From positions 33,196 through 97,195 of the forward strand of contig NZ_BLAD01000069.1 of assembly GCF_009687845.1 (NCBI RefSeq): a stretch of DNA of 64,000 bases, given 5' to 3'. The translations under genes were made by a program, and so were the position numbers. The notes below the pieces were generated by a model that was not told where the DNA came from, ran no database searches, and saw nothing but the letters and a program-made list of their open reading frames with translations. Positions 41,077 to 49,833 of this stretch are shown in pieces (within the stretch, counting starts at the first letter, position 1; every line of letters begins with the position of its first letter). This DNA is from Acrocarpospora corrugata. GTDB taxonomy: Bacteria; Actinomycetota; Actinomycetes; Streptosporangiales; Streptosporangiaceae.

Positions 41077-42270
41077 ATGGCAGACATCCTGATCTCCGGT
41101 GGGAGCGTCGCCGGGCCGGCGCTGGCCTTCTGGTTGCGGAAGTACGGGTTCAACCCGACCGTCGTGGAGCGCGCGCCCGCACTGAGGGACGGCGGCTACA
41201 AGATCGACATTCGAGGGGCTGCCCTTGAGGTCGTCGAACGCATGGGGCTTCGGGACGAGGTGGAGCGGTGCGGCACCGACATGCGGATCGCGCGGTTCGT
41301 CGACGTGAACGGCAAGCAGGTGGGGACCATGAGCGCCCAGCTGTTCGGCGGCCGTGAGGGTGACGACGTCGAGATCATGCGCGGGGACCTGGCCCGGATC
41401 CTGTATGACGCGACCAAGAACGACGTCGAGTACGTCTTCGACGACTCCATCACCGCGCTGGAGGAGACGGCCGACGGGGTACGGGTCACCTTCGAGAACA
41501 GTCCCCCGCGGATGTTCGACCTCGTGGTGGGCGCCGACGGGCTGCACTCCAATGTCCGGGCGCTGGCCTTCGGTGAGGAGTCCCCGTTCATTCATGACCT
41601 GGGGCACTACATCTCGATTTTCACGGTTCCGAACCATCTCGGTCTCGACCGTACCGAGATGATGCACCCGGCCCCGGGCAAGAGCATGGGGATGTACAGC
41701 ACCCGGCAGAGCGCCGACGCCAAGGCGATGTTCCTCTTCTCTTCGGCTCCGCTCGCTTACGACCGCCGGGACGTCGCCCAGCAGAAGAAGCTGCTCGCCG
41801 AGGTGTTCGCCGGCCAGGGCTGGGAGGTCCCGAGGCTCCTCGACGCCATGGCGGACGCGCCGGACTTCTATCTCGACTCGATCAGCCAGGTGCGCATGGA
41901 TGGCTGGTCCTCCGGCCGGGTGGTCCTCGTCGGTGACGCCGCGTACGGGCCCTCACCCGCCTCCGGCCAGGGCACCAGCCTGGCTCTGGTCGGCGCCTAC
42001 GTCCTGGCGGGCTCCCTCGCCGCCGCGGGGGGCGACCATCGGGCCGGGTTCGCCGCGTACGAGAGCGACCTGCGCCACTTCGTCGAGGAGAACCAGAAGC
42101 TCGCCGCGAACAACCTCAAGGGCATGGTGCTGAAAACGGCGGGACAGATCCGGTTCCAGATGTTCATGCTGCGACTGATGCCGCATCTGCCGGGGAAGAA
42201 CAGAATGATCAAGCAGATCACCGAGCCGATCCGCAAGGCCGCGACCGCGATCACGCTCAAGGACTACTAG
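41077..42270 (+). CDS. FAD-dependent monooxygenase (PHBH-fold)
   Basis: The 397-aa protein begins LISGGSVAGPALAFWLRKYGFNPTVVER (Rossmann FAD motif in the form GGSVAG) and has the mid VVGADGLHSNVRALAFG and the C-terminal VGDAAYGPSPASGQGTSLALVGAYVLA. It is a paralogue of the protein at 20166-21329, sharing for example the RGDLARILYDATKNDVEYVFDDSI segment. It is probably TetR-regulated. The substrate is unknown. Confidence 0.92.
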   Translation: MADILISGGSVAGPALAFWLRKYGFNPTVVERAPALRDGGYKIDIRGAALEVVERMGLRDEVERCGTDMRIARFVDVNGKQVGTMSAQLFGGREGDDVEIMRGDLARILYDATKNDVEYVFDDSITALEETADGVRVTFENSPPRMFDLVVGADGLHSNVRALAFGEESPFIHDLGHYISIFTVPNHLGLDRTEMMHPAPGKSMGMYSTRQSADAKAMFLFSSAPLAYDRRDVAQQKKLLAEVFAGQGWEVPRLLDAMADAPDFYLDSISQVRMDGWSSGRVVLVGDAAYGPSPASGQGTSLALVGAYVLAGSLAAAGGDHRAGFAAYESDLRHFVEENQKLAANNLKGMVLKTAGQIRFQMFMLRLMPHLPGKNRMIKQITEPIRKAATAITLKDY

Positions 42271-42292
42271 GAAGCTCCGGCAAGAATCGGCC

Positions 42293-42976
42293 TCAGGGCT
42301 GGCGGGCTCGGAGATACGCGTCCAGGTCGGCGGCGCCCTTGAGCATGGCGCGGCCCCGGCCGGACAGGCGGGTCTGCCAGTCGCGCAGGGTCGACTCCAG
42401 CGGGGCGACGCCTCCGGCGGAGCGGACCTGAGCGATCAGCGGGGCGATCTGCTCCAGCAGGTAGCCGCCCCGCCTGAGCTGATGGGCCAGCCGGACATCC
42501 CGTACGTCGGCCGAACTGTAGATCCGGTAGCCCGTCTGCGGATCGCGGCGCGGCCGGACCAGCCCGGCGTTCTCCCATTTGCGCAGGGTGGCAGGGCGGA
42601 GGCCGAGCCTCCTGGCCAGGGGGCCGATGAACGTGTCGCCGCGCTCCTGCGGCACGGGCGCCAGATCGCGGAGCGCGGCTTCGACGGCCTGGAGGATGCG
42701 GCGGTCGTCGAGGAGCTGGCCGTGGCTCTCGTCGATGAGCAGCAGCGCGTCCTCGGTGGCACCCCGGTTGACCGCCTGCATGATCGAGGTGGCCGTCTGG
42801 TGGCCGTGCCCGGGCAGGAGGGCGAGGAACGCGCGCAGGGCTTGCGCGTGCAGCGGCGTGTAGGTGCGATAGCCGTGGACGGTGCGTTCGGCGGCGGGCA
42901 GGATGCCGGCCTCCTCGTAGTTCCTGATCGCCTGAGTGGACAGGCCGTGCTCGCGCGCCAGGTCCACCGGCCTCAT
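42293..42976 (-). CDS. MerR-family regulator with two HTH units (TioE-like)
   Basis: This 227-aa protein has a first MerR HTH (RPVDLAREHGLSTQAIRNYEEAGILPAAERTVHGYRTYTPLHAQALRAF) and a second one in the middle (FIGPLARRLGLRPATLRKWENAGLVRPRRDPQTGYRIYSSADVRDVRLAHQLRRGGYLLEQI). TioE-like MerR proteins have this duplicated layout and usually regulate a neighbouring gene. It is divergent from the erythromycin-esterase-like gene. Confidence 0.9.
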   Translation of the reverse strand: MRPVDLAREHGLSTQAIRNYEEAGILPAAERTVHGYRTYTPLHAQALRAFLALLPGHGHQTATSIMQAVNRGATEDALLLIDESHGQLLDDRRILQAVEAALRDLAPVPQERGDTFIGPLARRLGLRPATLRKWENAGLVRPRRDPQTGYRIYSSADVRDVRLAHQLRRGGYLLEQIAPLIAQVRSAGGVAPLESTLRDWQTRLSGRGRAMLKGAADLDAYLRARQP

Positions 42977-43045
42977 GGATGCACCACCGATTGAAGGTCT
43001 GTCGCGAGAAAAGCAGGGATTTCACGGCAAAGTTTACATCGAAAG

Positions 43046-43063
43046 TTCAACGATACCGTTGAA
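43046..43063. promoter_or_regulatory. MerR-type operator upstream of erythromycin esterase gene
   Basis: TTCAACG-atac-CGTTGAA is a perfect 7-bp-arm inverted repeat. It ends 3 nt before the ATG at 43067 and covers its ribosome binding site, and it lies 70 nt from the divergent MerR start, so MerR binding could control both genes. The very close distance to the ATG is unusual. Confidence 0.6.
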
Positions 43064-43066
43064 GGT

Positions 43067-44224
43067 ATGGAAATCAAGAACACGGCCCGGCAGCTCGATG
43101 GCGCGGGAGTCTCGGCGTTCCTCCGGTCGCTTCCCGCCAAGCCTCTGCTGCTCGGCCTGGGCGAGGCCAGGCACTTCGTGGGGGAGCTGGGCGAGTTGCG
43201 CAACGAGATCTTCCGGCATCTGGTCGAGCACGAGGGCTACCGGTCGTTCGCCGTCGAGAGCGACTGTCTGCGGGGCGTCGTGGTGGACGACTACGTCACG
43301 ATGGGCGCGGGCACGCTCGATGACGTCATGGAACGCGGCTTCAGCCACGGCTTCGGCGCGTCGCCGGGCAACCGCGAGCTTGTGCGCTGGATGCGCGCGT
43401 ACAACGAGGAACATGACGAAAAGCTCCGGTTCTACGGCTTCGACGGCCCGCTGGAGTACTGGGCCGAGAGCCCGCGCCAGGCGCTCACCGCCCTCTGCAC
43501 CTTCCTCGACGGCCCGCTCCCCTGCACCGGGGAAACCCTCGACGAACTGCTCGGCCCGGACGACCGGTGGGCGAACGAGGCCACGGCCATGGATCCGTCC
43601 CAGTCGATCGGCCAGTCCGCCGACGCCCAGCGGCTGCGGCTGCTCGCCGACGACCTGGTGGCGCTGCTCGACACTCAGGCGCCGCGGCTGAGCGCGAAAG
43701 ACCGTGAGCGGGCGGCACTGTACGGGCGTACCGCCGTCGGCCTGCTCCGCTACCACTCCTGGATGGCCGACACGTCGCCGGCACGGTGGACCCGGCTGTC
43801 GGCCCAGCGGGACGCGATGATGGCCGCCAACCTGCGCGCCGTCGCCGAGCAGGGCCCCGCCCTGGTCTTCGCCCACAACCTCCACCTGCAGCGGAACCAG
43901 AGCTTCATGCGGTTCGGCGACCAGACGCTGGAGTGGTGGAGCGCGGGGGCGATCACCGGAACGCATTTGGGTGACCGGTACGCCTTCCTGGCCTCGGCCC
44001 TCGGCACGGTCGGCGCCGACGTCCCGCCCCCGGACACCGTCGAGGGCATTCTGTCGGCACTCCCGTGGGACCACTCGCTCATCGACGCCCGCCGCCTGGC
44101 CGAGGCCATCACGAAGCCCGCCCCGCGCGTCTCCCAGGATTTCCGCTATTTCCCGCTGGACCCGGCCCAGCTCGACCTGATCGATGGCGTCGTCTTCCTC
44201 AAGCAGGCTGTCAGGCTGGATTGA
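43067..44224 (+). CDS. Erythromycin esterase family protein
   Basis: A 385-aa member of the erythromycin esterase/succinoglycan-biosynthesis family. Typical elements are LGLGEARHFVGELGELRNEIFRHLVEHEGYRSFAVESD (with the family EARH/ESD residues), GFGASPGNRELVRWMRAYNEE and KLRFYGFDGP. Members hydrolyse macrolide lactones or, more often, have unknown substrates. The divergent MerR gene and operator suggest drug-inducible expression. Confidence 0.9.
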   Translation: MEIKNTARQLDGAGVSAFLRSLPAKPLLLGLGEARHFVGELGELRNEIFRHLVEHEGYRSFAVESDCLRGVVVDDYVTMGAGTLDDVMERGFSHGFGASPGNRELVRWMRAYNEEHDEKLRFYGFDGPLEYWAESPRQALTALCTFLDGPLPCTGETLDELLGPDDRWANEATAMDPSQSIGQSADAQRLRLLADDLVALLDTQAPRLSAKDRERAALYGRTAVGLLRYHSWMADTSPARWTRLSAQRDAMMAANLRAVAEQGPALVFAHNLHLQRNQSFMRFGDQTLEWWSAGAITGTHLGDRYAFLASALGTVGADVPPPDTVEGILSALPWDHSLIDARRLAEAITKPAPRVSQDFRYFPLDPAQLDLIDGVVFLKQAVRLD

Positions 44225-44330
44225 CAGCCGACACGCGCACGCATCAATCCTCAGAACTGCCTGGAGACCCCTCGGGTAACATCTGCCGTGCGAGTCAGCG
44301 ACATTCCTCCTGGTCATGAGGGGCTAACGA

Positions 44331-44738
44331 GTGAACAGCGCCAGTGATCCTGAAGCCGATACCCGGGCTCGGCTCCAGCGTCACTGGGAAGCCTCCGAAC
44401 GCGGGGACGTCGACGCTGAGCACGCGATCTACGCTGCGCACGCGATCCTGGACTACCCGCAGTCGGGCGAGCGCTTCAAAGGCCGCTCAAGGATCCAGGC
44501 GCAACGCGGCGGGCACCCCGCCGAACGCCACTTCACCATCCGCCGGATCCTGGGCGGCGGCGACCTCTGGGTGAGCGAGTGCGTGATGACCTATGACGGC
44601 GTCCCCACCTACTCGCTCAGCGTCATGGAGTTCACCGATGGCCTCGTAACCCACGAGACCCAGTACTTCGCCGACCCCTTCCCCGCGCCTCCCGGCCGCG
44701 CTGCCCTGGCCGAGCCGATTCCGGTCCGCGACCAGTAG
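44331..44738 (+). CDS. SnoaL/NTF2-like protein
   Basis: This 135-aa protein from GTG 44331 has the SnoaL-like fold pattern: LQRHWEASERGDVDAEHAIYAAHAILDYPQSGERFKGRSRI, FTIRRILGGGDLWVSECVMTYDG and YSLSVMEFTDGLVTHETQYFADPF. Such proteins are ligand-binding or small isomerase/hydrolase folds. A TGAGGGG-type ribosome binding site precedes it. It is convergent with the ArsR gene; no partner is evident. Confidence 0.87.
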   Translation: MNSASDPEADTRARLQRHWEASERGDVDAEHAIYAAHAILDYPQSGERFKGRSRIQAQRGGHPAERHFTIRRILGGGDLWVSECVMTYDGVPTYSLSVMEFTDGLVTHETQYFADPFPAPPGRAALAEPIPVRDQ

Positions 44739-44789
44739 GCCCTTCCGATCCCGGTGGGTGAGTCCGCGACATCTCGGTGCGGAGCGGTG

Positions 44790-45080
44790 TCAGGCCAGGG
44801 CCCCTTCTCCGACGGACAGTGCTCCCAGATCGGCGGCGAGTGCGCCCAGCGGCTCGCGGACCAGTGAATAACAGATGGTGGTGCCCCGCCGTTTCGTGGT
44901 GACCAGGCCCGCTTCGCGCAGCACCTTGAGATGCGCCGAGATCGTCGGCTGGCTCACCTCGAACTCGTCGGTGAAGTCGCATGCGCAGATGTCGGGCACG
45001 ACGGCCAGTTTGCGCACGATGCCGAGCCGTACCGGATGGGCGAGCGCCCGCAGAACCTCGATCTCCACACTGGACATCAT
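44790..45080 (-). CDS. ArsR/SmtB-family repressor
   Basis: The 96-aa protein has the ArsR winged helix: EVLRALAHPVRLGIVRKLAVVPDICACDFTDEFEVSQPTISAHLKVLREAGLVTTKRRGTTICYSL. A CxC (ICACDF) before the recognition helix resembles metal/arsenic-type ArsR sites, so thiol or metal sensing is possible. The ATG at 45080 sits at the end of a perfect palindrome shared with the divergent questin-oxidase-like gene, so it very likely represses both. Confidence 0.9.
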   Translation of the reverse strand: MMSSVEIEVLRALAHPVRLGIVRKLAVVPDICACDFTDEFEVSQPTISAHLKVLREAGLVTTKRRGTTICYSLVREPLGALAADLGALSVGEGALA

Positions 45081-45131
45081 ATCGCCTCTTCGCTATATAG
45101 TGAGTCTTCTATATAGCGAAGAGGCGATATG
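45078..45131. promoter_or_regulatory. Perfect 23-bp-arm palindrome holding both divergent start codons
   Basis: Arms at 45078-45100 and 45109-45131 are exact inverted copies separated by 8 nt. Each arm contains a ribosome binding site (GAAGAGG) and its outer end includes the ATG of ArsR (minus, 45080) or of the oxidase (plus, 45129). TATATAG in each arm can serve as a -10 region. The two mRNAs therefore begin with mirrored leaders. Confidence 0.9.
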
Positions 45132-46142
45132 GATCACTTGGACGAAGCACTCGTACGACTGGCAGAAACCGGTCCCGAGTTCGACGGCGGACTGTCCAAC
45201 CACGGCCCCATGGTGGCCGAGGCCCTGGTGCGGCTGGGCGCACCGGAGATGGTGCCAGGGTGGATCTCCGCGTACCTGCCCAAGCTTGACGACCAACCGG
45301 GCACCCGGGATCGGATCACCGACTGGCGGGACGCGCTCGGTGACAAGCGCAGGATCGGCGACTGGACCGCGTACTTCACGGCCGCGCTGACCGAATCCTC
45401 CTGGCGTGACGTGCTGGCCCTGTGGTGGCCCCGGCTCAGCCCCGGGCTGGCGGCCGGCGCCACCCACGGCGTGATCCGTACGGCACACGCGGTACGAGCC
45501 GTCGCCGACCAGGAGACCGACCCGAGACAGGCGGAGCTGGCCCATGCCCTGGCCTACTGGGCCGCCGCCTATGCCGAGCTTCCCGGCAGGCCGCTCACCA
45601 CTGGAGTGCGGACGATGGAACAGGCGGCCGCCGTACTGCCCATCCTGGAACTGGCCCCCAAGGGCCGCATCGTTGCCCATCTCGGCAACCTGAAAGACCT
45701 GCCGGAGTTCGCGAACGCCGTCTCCGCGTTACGTCCGCCCTCAGACGTCCAGGCCGACCTGTCCGAACTGTCGCGGGTGTTTTCCGGGGTGTTCCTCGCG
45801 CATGCCCGGCACGCGCCGATCGCCTTCACCCACGCGGTGACCATGCCCGTAGCCGTCTCCTCGATCCTCCACCTTCTCCCGCAGGAGACATGGCGCCCCA
45901 CCTACGACCGGGTCTGGCAGATGTCGGCCGCCCTGTACAGCGGCTACGCCTACCAGGGCGCCGTGGAGCCCCCACCCTCGGCCGACCCACCCGCCCCCGA
46001 CGAACTCGCCGGGCGGGCCGCGGAGACGGGAGAGGAACACGCGATCAAGCTGACCGAGGCGGCACTCCGCCGGCACGCCATCACCGAAGACCCGGTCTTC
46101 CTTCACGTCGCGGCCCGCGCGATCGAAGTCCTGGGCACGTAA
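45129..46142 (+). CDS. Questin oxidase-like (DUF4243) protein
   Basis: A 337-aa protein of the questin oxidase/Baeyer-Villiger-like family. It has FDGGLSNHGPMVAEALVRLGAPEMVPGWISAYLPKL at the N-terminus, ATHGVIRTAHAVRAVADQET, FTHAVTMPVAVSSILHLLP and the C-terminal AIKLTEAALRRHAI. The family uses NADPH without an obvious flavin motif. The divergent ArsR repressor likely controls it. The exact substrate is unknown. Confidence 0.87.
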   Translation: MDHLDEALVRLAETGPEFDGGLSNHGPMVAEALVRLGAPEMVPGWISAYLPKLDDQPGTRDRITDWRDALGDKRRIGDWTAYFTAALTESSWRDVLALWWPRLSPGLAAGATHGVIRTAHAVRAVADQETDPRQAELAHALAYWAAAYAELPGRPLTTGVRTMEQAAAVLPILELAPKGRIVAHLGNLKDLPEFANAVSALRPPSDVQADLSELSRVFSGVFLAHARHAPIAFTHAVTMPVAVSSILHLLPQETWRPTYDRVWQMSAALYSGYAYQGAVEPPPSADPPAPDELAGRAAETGEEHAIKLTEAALRRHAITEDPVFLHVAARAIEVLGT

Positions 46143-46233
46143 ACGCGTACCGGGGTTGAGGAACACCTGGAACGCCCGCCGGGCGTAGCCCGAATTCACA
46201 GCGCGTGCTCTTCCAATGACGGATGATGGAACC

Positions 46234-46566
46234 ATGTCAGGACGTGCTGTGAAATGGCTGGGCGTCGGCATTCTCGTCGTCGCCGTAGTCGGGATGGCGC
46301 TCTACCTCACCCAAGTCGATCTGGCCGAGGCTGACCAGTGGGCCAGCGTGCTGAGCGCGTTCCTCGGCCTGGTCGGGCTGGCATTGACGTGTTACGGGAC
46401 AATCGTCTCCCGTACCAGCCGGGAACAGGCGCAGACGCCTGGCGCGGCGGAACCCGAGCAGCGGGACGGGGTACACAACGAGATCAGCGGCGGCACCTTT
46501 CACGGCCCGGTGATCCAGGGCCGCGAATTCGGCCAGGTCCGCCATGACCTGGGCGGCGACGTGTGA
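46234..46566 (+). CDS. Small membrane protein upstream of NB-ARC/TPR remnant
   Basis: ATG 46234 gives 110 aa with two membrane helices (WLGVGILVVAVVGMALYL; WASVLSAFLGLVGLALTCYGTIV). Its cytoplasmic tail ends with HNEISGGTFHGPVIQGREFGQV, a repeat-like motif also present at the start of the next protein (NQIQGGVFLASVVQGRDI). Such small proteins often precede NB-ARC/TPR regulators in actinomycetes. The stop overlaps the next start (TGATG). Confidence 0.7.
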   Translation: MSGRAVKWLGVGILVVAVVGMALYLTQVDLAEADQWASVLSAFLGLVGLALTCYGTIVSRTSREQAQTPGAAEPEQRDGVHNEISGGTFHGPVIQGREFGQVRHDLGGDV

Positions 46567-48137
46567 TGGCCGAGCAGGTCCGCAACCAGATCCAGGGCGG
46601 GGTGTTCCTGGCCTCGGTGGTGCAGGGCCGTGACATCACCGTGCAGTTGCCTGCCGAGGTGCCGCCGGCGCTGAGCGGGTTGCCGCCCGAGGCGCCCGGA
46701 TTCGTCGGCCGGCAGGAGGGCATGCGGGCCTTGCTGGGGTTGTGGGACCCGGGCGCGGCGTCGGCGACCCGGGTCCCGGGCTGTCCACGGCCGCGGCGGC
46801 CGCCCTGGTGGGCCTGCCGGAGCCCCAGGTTCGCCGCACTCTGCAGTCGCTTGCCCGCGCGCACCTGGTCGAGCCGGGCAGCGCCTACGGCCGCTGGCGC
46901 ATGCATGACCTGATCCGCCATCTCCGAAGGCCCGGACAAAGAGGCCGCGCCCACCCACATCCTGGACCACTACCTGGAGGCAACCTCGGGTGCGAACCAG
47001 CACCTGGACCCGACGGTCGCCGACCCCGCCGCCGGGGGATTCCCCGACCTGGCTGCTGCGCTGGCGTGGCTGAACCTCGAATATCCCAACCTGTACGCCG
47101 CCGTGCGCGGCGGCAAGCGGCTGCCGGTCACCCGGGATCTGGCCCGCAAGCTGGTCAACTACCTGGTGATCCGCCGCCGCTACACCGCGCTGGCCACACT
47201 CTGCGCCGACGCGGTCGACGCCTCCCGACGACTGGCGGACCGGGTCGGCGAGGGCCGCGCCCTGACCAACCTGGGGCCTGGCCCTGCAGATGCTGCGCCG
47301 GGGCGAGGAGTCGGTCGAAGTCTGTGGTCAGGCGATCCAGGTCAGCGGGAACGCGGGGGACCTGCCCACCCAGGCCCGCGCGTACAACAATCTCGGTTTT
47401 GCCCTGAGGGACCTGGGACGCTTCGTGGAGAGCGCCGCCGCCCACCGCGACGACCTGGAGATCCGGGAGCGGCTGGGCGACGTTCACGGGCAGGCCGTGG
47501 CGCTCATCGGGCTCGGCAACGTCATGGACAACCTGGGCCACCTCAAGGACAGCCTGAAGTATTTGCGCCGGGCGGAGGCGATGTTTGGTGACATGGGCGA
47601 CCGCCAGGGCCGGTCCTTCGCCTTACACAACATGGGCTACACGCTGTGCAGCCTGGGACGCTTCGAACAGGCCCGCGACGCGTACGGGACCGCCGTCCGG
47701 CTGCGGCGCGAGCTCGGCCGCCGCTACGACGAGGGCGACAGCCTGCGCAACCTCGCCTACGTCTACAAGAAGCTCGGCGCGCCCCGTGAGGCGGCCGGCT
47801 GCCTGCAAGCCGCCGTGGAGGCGTTCCATACCTGCGGGGAGGAGGCGGAAGAGGCGTCGGCCGCCTTGGAGGCGGGCGTGCTGCTGATGACGGTGGAGGA
47901 CCACGCCCAAGCGGCGGCCGTCCTCGCCCACGCCGTAGAGCTTCTGCGCGGTGCCGAAGATGAGGGCTACGCCCTAAATCACCTGGGCCTGTCCCTCGCG
48001 CGGCTGGGCCGGGCCGAGGAGGCGGTGCCGCGTTCCGGGCGGCGGACGTGATCTTCAAGCAGGCCGGCGACAGCGACAGCGAGGCCGCCAACCTCCGCTC
48101 ACTGGCTCAGGCACTGCCTCCCGAGGTCGAGTCTTAG
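46566..48137 (+). pseudogene. NB-ARC/TPR regulator remnant (P-loop deleted, frameshifted)
   Basis: The start (AEQVRNQIQGGVFLASVVQGRDITVQLP, then GFVGRQEGMRALLGLW) is that of NB-ARC/TPR proteins. The expected P-loop and NB-ARC ATPase domain are missing: the sequence jumps to a winged-helix-type end (STAAAAALVGLPEPQVRRTLQSLARAHLVEPGSAYGRWRMHDLIRH) in another frame. TPR repeats follow in a third frame (NNLGFALRDLGRFVESAAAH; ALIGLGNVMDNLGHLKDSLKYL; ALHNMGYTLCSLGRFEQARDAY; SLRNLAYVYKKLGAPREAAGCL). A last frameshift near 48040 precedes ADVIFKQAGDSDSEAANL. An internal deletion plus at least three indels make it non-functional. Confidence 0.8.
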
Positions 48138-48228
48138 CTTTCAGGGGGCTACCTGGGAAGACGCTGGGATTGGCCGCCCGCCTCGGAGCTCGCGCGAAAC
48201 GGAAGGGGATGCCTCGGTCCCGCAGGTA

Positions 48229-49452
48229 TTGCACCCTGGTGCGGTGGATGACGTAGCGGAACTGCTGGACCGGATCTGGCGGACGGACGCGGCCGGCATG
48301 CTCGGCGCGCTCAGCCGGCGGCTCGGCGACTTCGGCTGGGCCGAGGAGGCGCTGTCGGACGCGCTGGCCGAGGCGCTCAAGCGCTGGCCCGATGAGGGCG
48401 TGCCGGAGAGCCCCACCGGTTGGCTGGTCACCACGGGCTGGCGCAAGGCGCTGGACCGGCTGCGCCGCGACGCCGTCGGCCGCAAGAAGGTGGCACAGGT
48501 GGCCGCGGAACCGCCGCAGGAACCGGGCGTGGACGATCGGCTGGCCATGGTTTTCGCGTGCTGCCATCCAGACCTCGCCGAGCCGGCCCTGGTCGCGCTC
48601 ACGCTGTACGCCGCCAGCGGCCTGCGCACGGCCGAGATCGCCGCCGCGTTCCTGGTGCCGCTGCCGACGATGGCGCAGCGGCTTTCCCGGGCCAAGCGCC
48701 GGCTGCGGGAGCGCGGCATCCGGTTCGAGGCGCCACAGCCGCATGAGTACGCCGACCGGCTACCGGCCGTGCTCGCGGTGATCTACCTCGTGTTCAACGA
48801 GGGGTACCTGTCCAGCGGCCGGTCCGCCCAGCGGCGCGAACTGGCCCGCGAGGGGGTCGAGCTGGCACGCCAGCTCGCCGCGCTGCTGCCCCATGAGCCG
48901 GAGGCCGCCGGCCTGGCCGCGTTGCTCGAACTGCACCACGCCCGCGCCGCCGCGCGGTTCGACTCGTGGGGCCGCATCGTCCTGCTCGAACAGCAGGACC
49001 GGCGGCTGTGGGACAAGGCGGCGATCGAACAGGCGGCGCTGCGGCTGCGGGCGGCGGTGCGCCAGGGCCGGCCCGGGCCGTACCAGCTGCAGGCCGGCAT
49101 CGCCGCGCTACACGCCCTGGCCGCCTCGTACCAGGCCACGAACTGGGCCGACGTGCGGGCTCTGTACGACCGGCTGTACGCGTTGGACCCGTCGCCGGTA
49201 GTGCTGCTGAACCGGGCAGTGGCCACGCGGTTCGCGGTGGGCCCGGCCCCGGCGCTGGATGAGGTGGACGCGCTCGGGGACCGGCTTGCCGGCTACCACC
49301 TGTGGCACGCCGCCCAGGCCGACCTGCTGGCCACGCTCGACCGTCCGGCCGAGGCGCTGACGGCGGCGGAGCGCGCTCTGGAGCTGGCGACGAACCCGGC
49401 CGAACGGGAGCTGATGTCGCGTCGGGTGGGTGAGCTCAGGCGCCGGCTGTGA
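48229..49452 (+). CDS. ECF42-type sigma factor (DUF6596)
   Basis: The 407-aa protein has sigma-70 region 2 (LGALSRRLGDFGWAEEALSDALAEALKRWPDEGVPESPTGWLVTTGWRKALDRLRRD) and region 4 (LRTAEIAAAFLVPLPTMAQRLSRAKRRLRERGIRFEAP). A long C-terminal extension (EYADRLPAVLAVIYLVFNEGY..., LAALLELHHARAAARFDSWGRIVLLEQQDRRLWD) follows. This is the ECF42 layout. ECF42 genes are usually next to DGPF/YCII genes, and one lies at 49474-49833, although here convergent. The start is TTG 48229 or GTG 48244. Confidence 0.9.
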   Translation: MHPGAVDDVAELLDRIWRTDAAGMLGALSRRLGDFGWAEEALSDALAEALKRWPDEGVPESPTGWLVTTGWRKALDRLRRDAVGRKKVAQVAAEPPQEPGVDDRLAMVFACCHPDLAEPALVALTLYAASGLRTAEIAAAFLVPLPTMAQRLSRAKRRLRERGIRFEAPQPHEYADRLPAVLAVIYLVFNEGYLSSGRSAQRRELAREGVELARQLAALLPHEPEAAGLAALLELHHARAAARFDSWGRIVLLEQQDRRLWDKAAIEQAALRLRAAVRQGRPGPYQLQAGIAALHALAASYQATNWADVRALYDRLYALDPSPVVLLNRAVATRFAVGPAPALDEVDALGDRLAGYHLWHAAQADLLATLDRPAEALTAAERALELATNPAERELMSRRVGELRRRL

Positions 49453-49473
49453 GACCGGCGCCCAGCGTCACCG

Positions 49474-49833
49474 CTATTCGTGGCTCATCACCGGACGGAC
49501 CTCCAGCGCGCTCATCCCGGCGGCGAGCGGCCAGGTGGCCGCGATCCGCGCGGCCTCGTCGATGTCGTCGCACTCCAGCATGACGATCGCGCCGATGACC
49601 TCCTTCAGCTCCAGGTACGGCCCGTCGGTGATCACCGGCTCTCCGTTCGCGCCGGCGCGCACCGTCTTCGCCGTGTCCCGGGGCTGCAACTCGGCCCCGC
49701 CGTCGGCGATCTTGCCAGTCGGCTGCCACCGCTCGAACCACGCGTAGACCTGCTTCATCACGTCCTGCTCGTCGGCCGGGGACAGCGCGGCCCACTCACG
49801 GTCGTCGCCGCAGATCAGCATCGCGTACTTCAT
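49474..49833 (-). CDS. YCII/DGPF-domain protein
   Basis: ATG 49833 with an AGGAG ribosome binding site encodes 119 aa: KYAMLICGDDREWAAL, VYAWFERWQPTGKIADGGAELQ and VITDGPYLELKEVIGAIVMLEC. The DGPY is the family's DGPF motif. Partners of ECF42 sigma factors; biochemical role unknown. It is convergent with the sigma gene with only 21 nt between, rather than codirectional as is common. Confidence 0.92.
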   Translation of the reverse strand: MKYAMLICGDDREWAALSPADEQDVMKQVYAWFERWQPTGKIADGGAELQPRDTAKTVRAGANGEPVITDGPYLELKEVIGAIVMLECDDIDEAARIAATWPLAAGMSALEVRPVMSHE

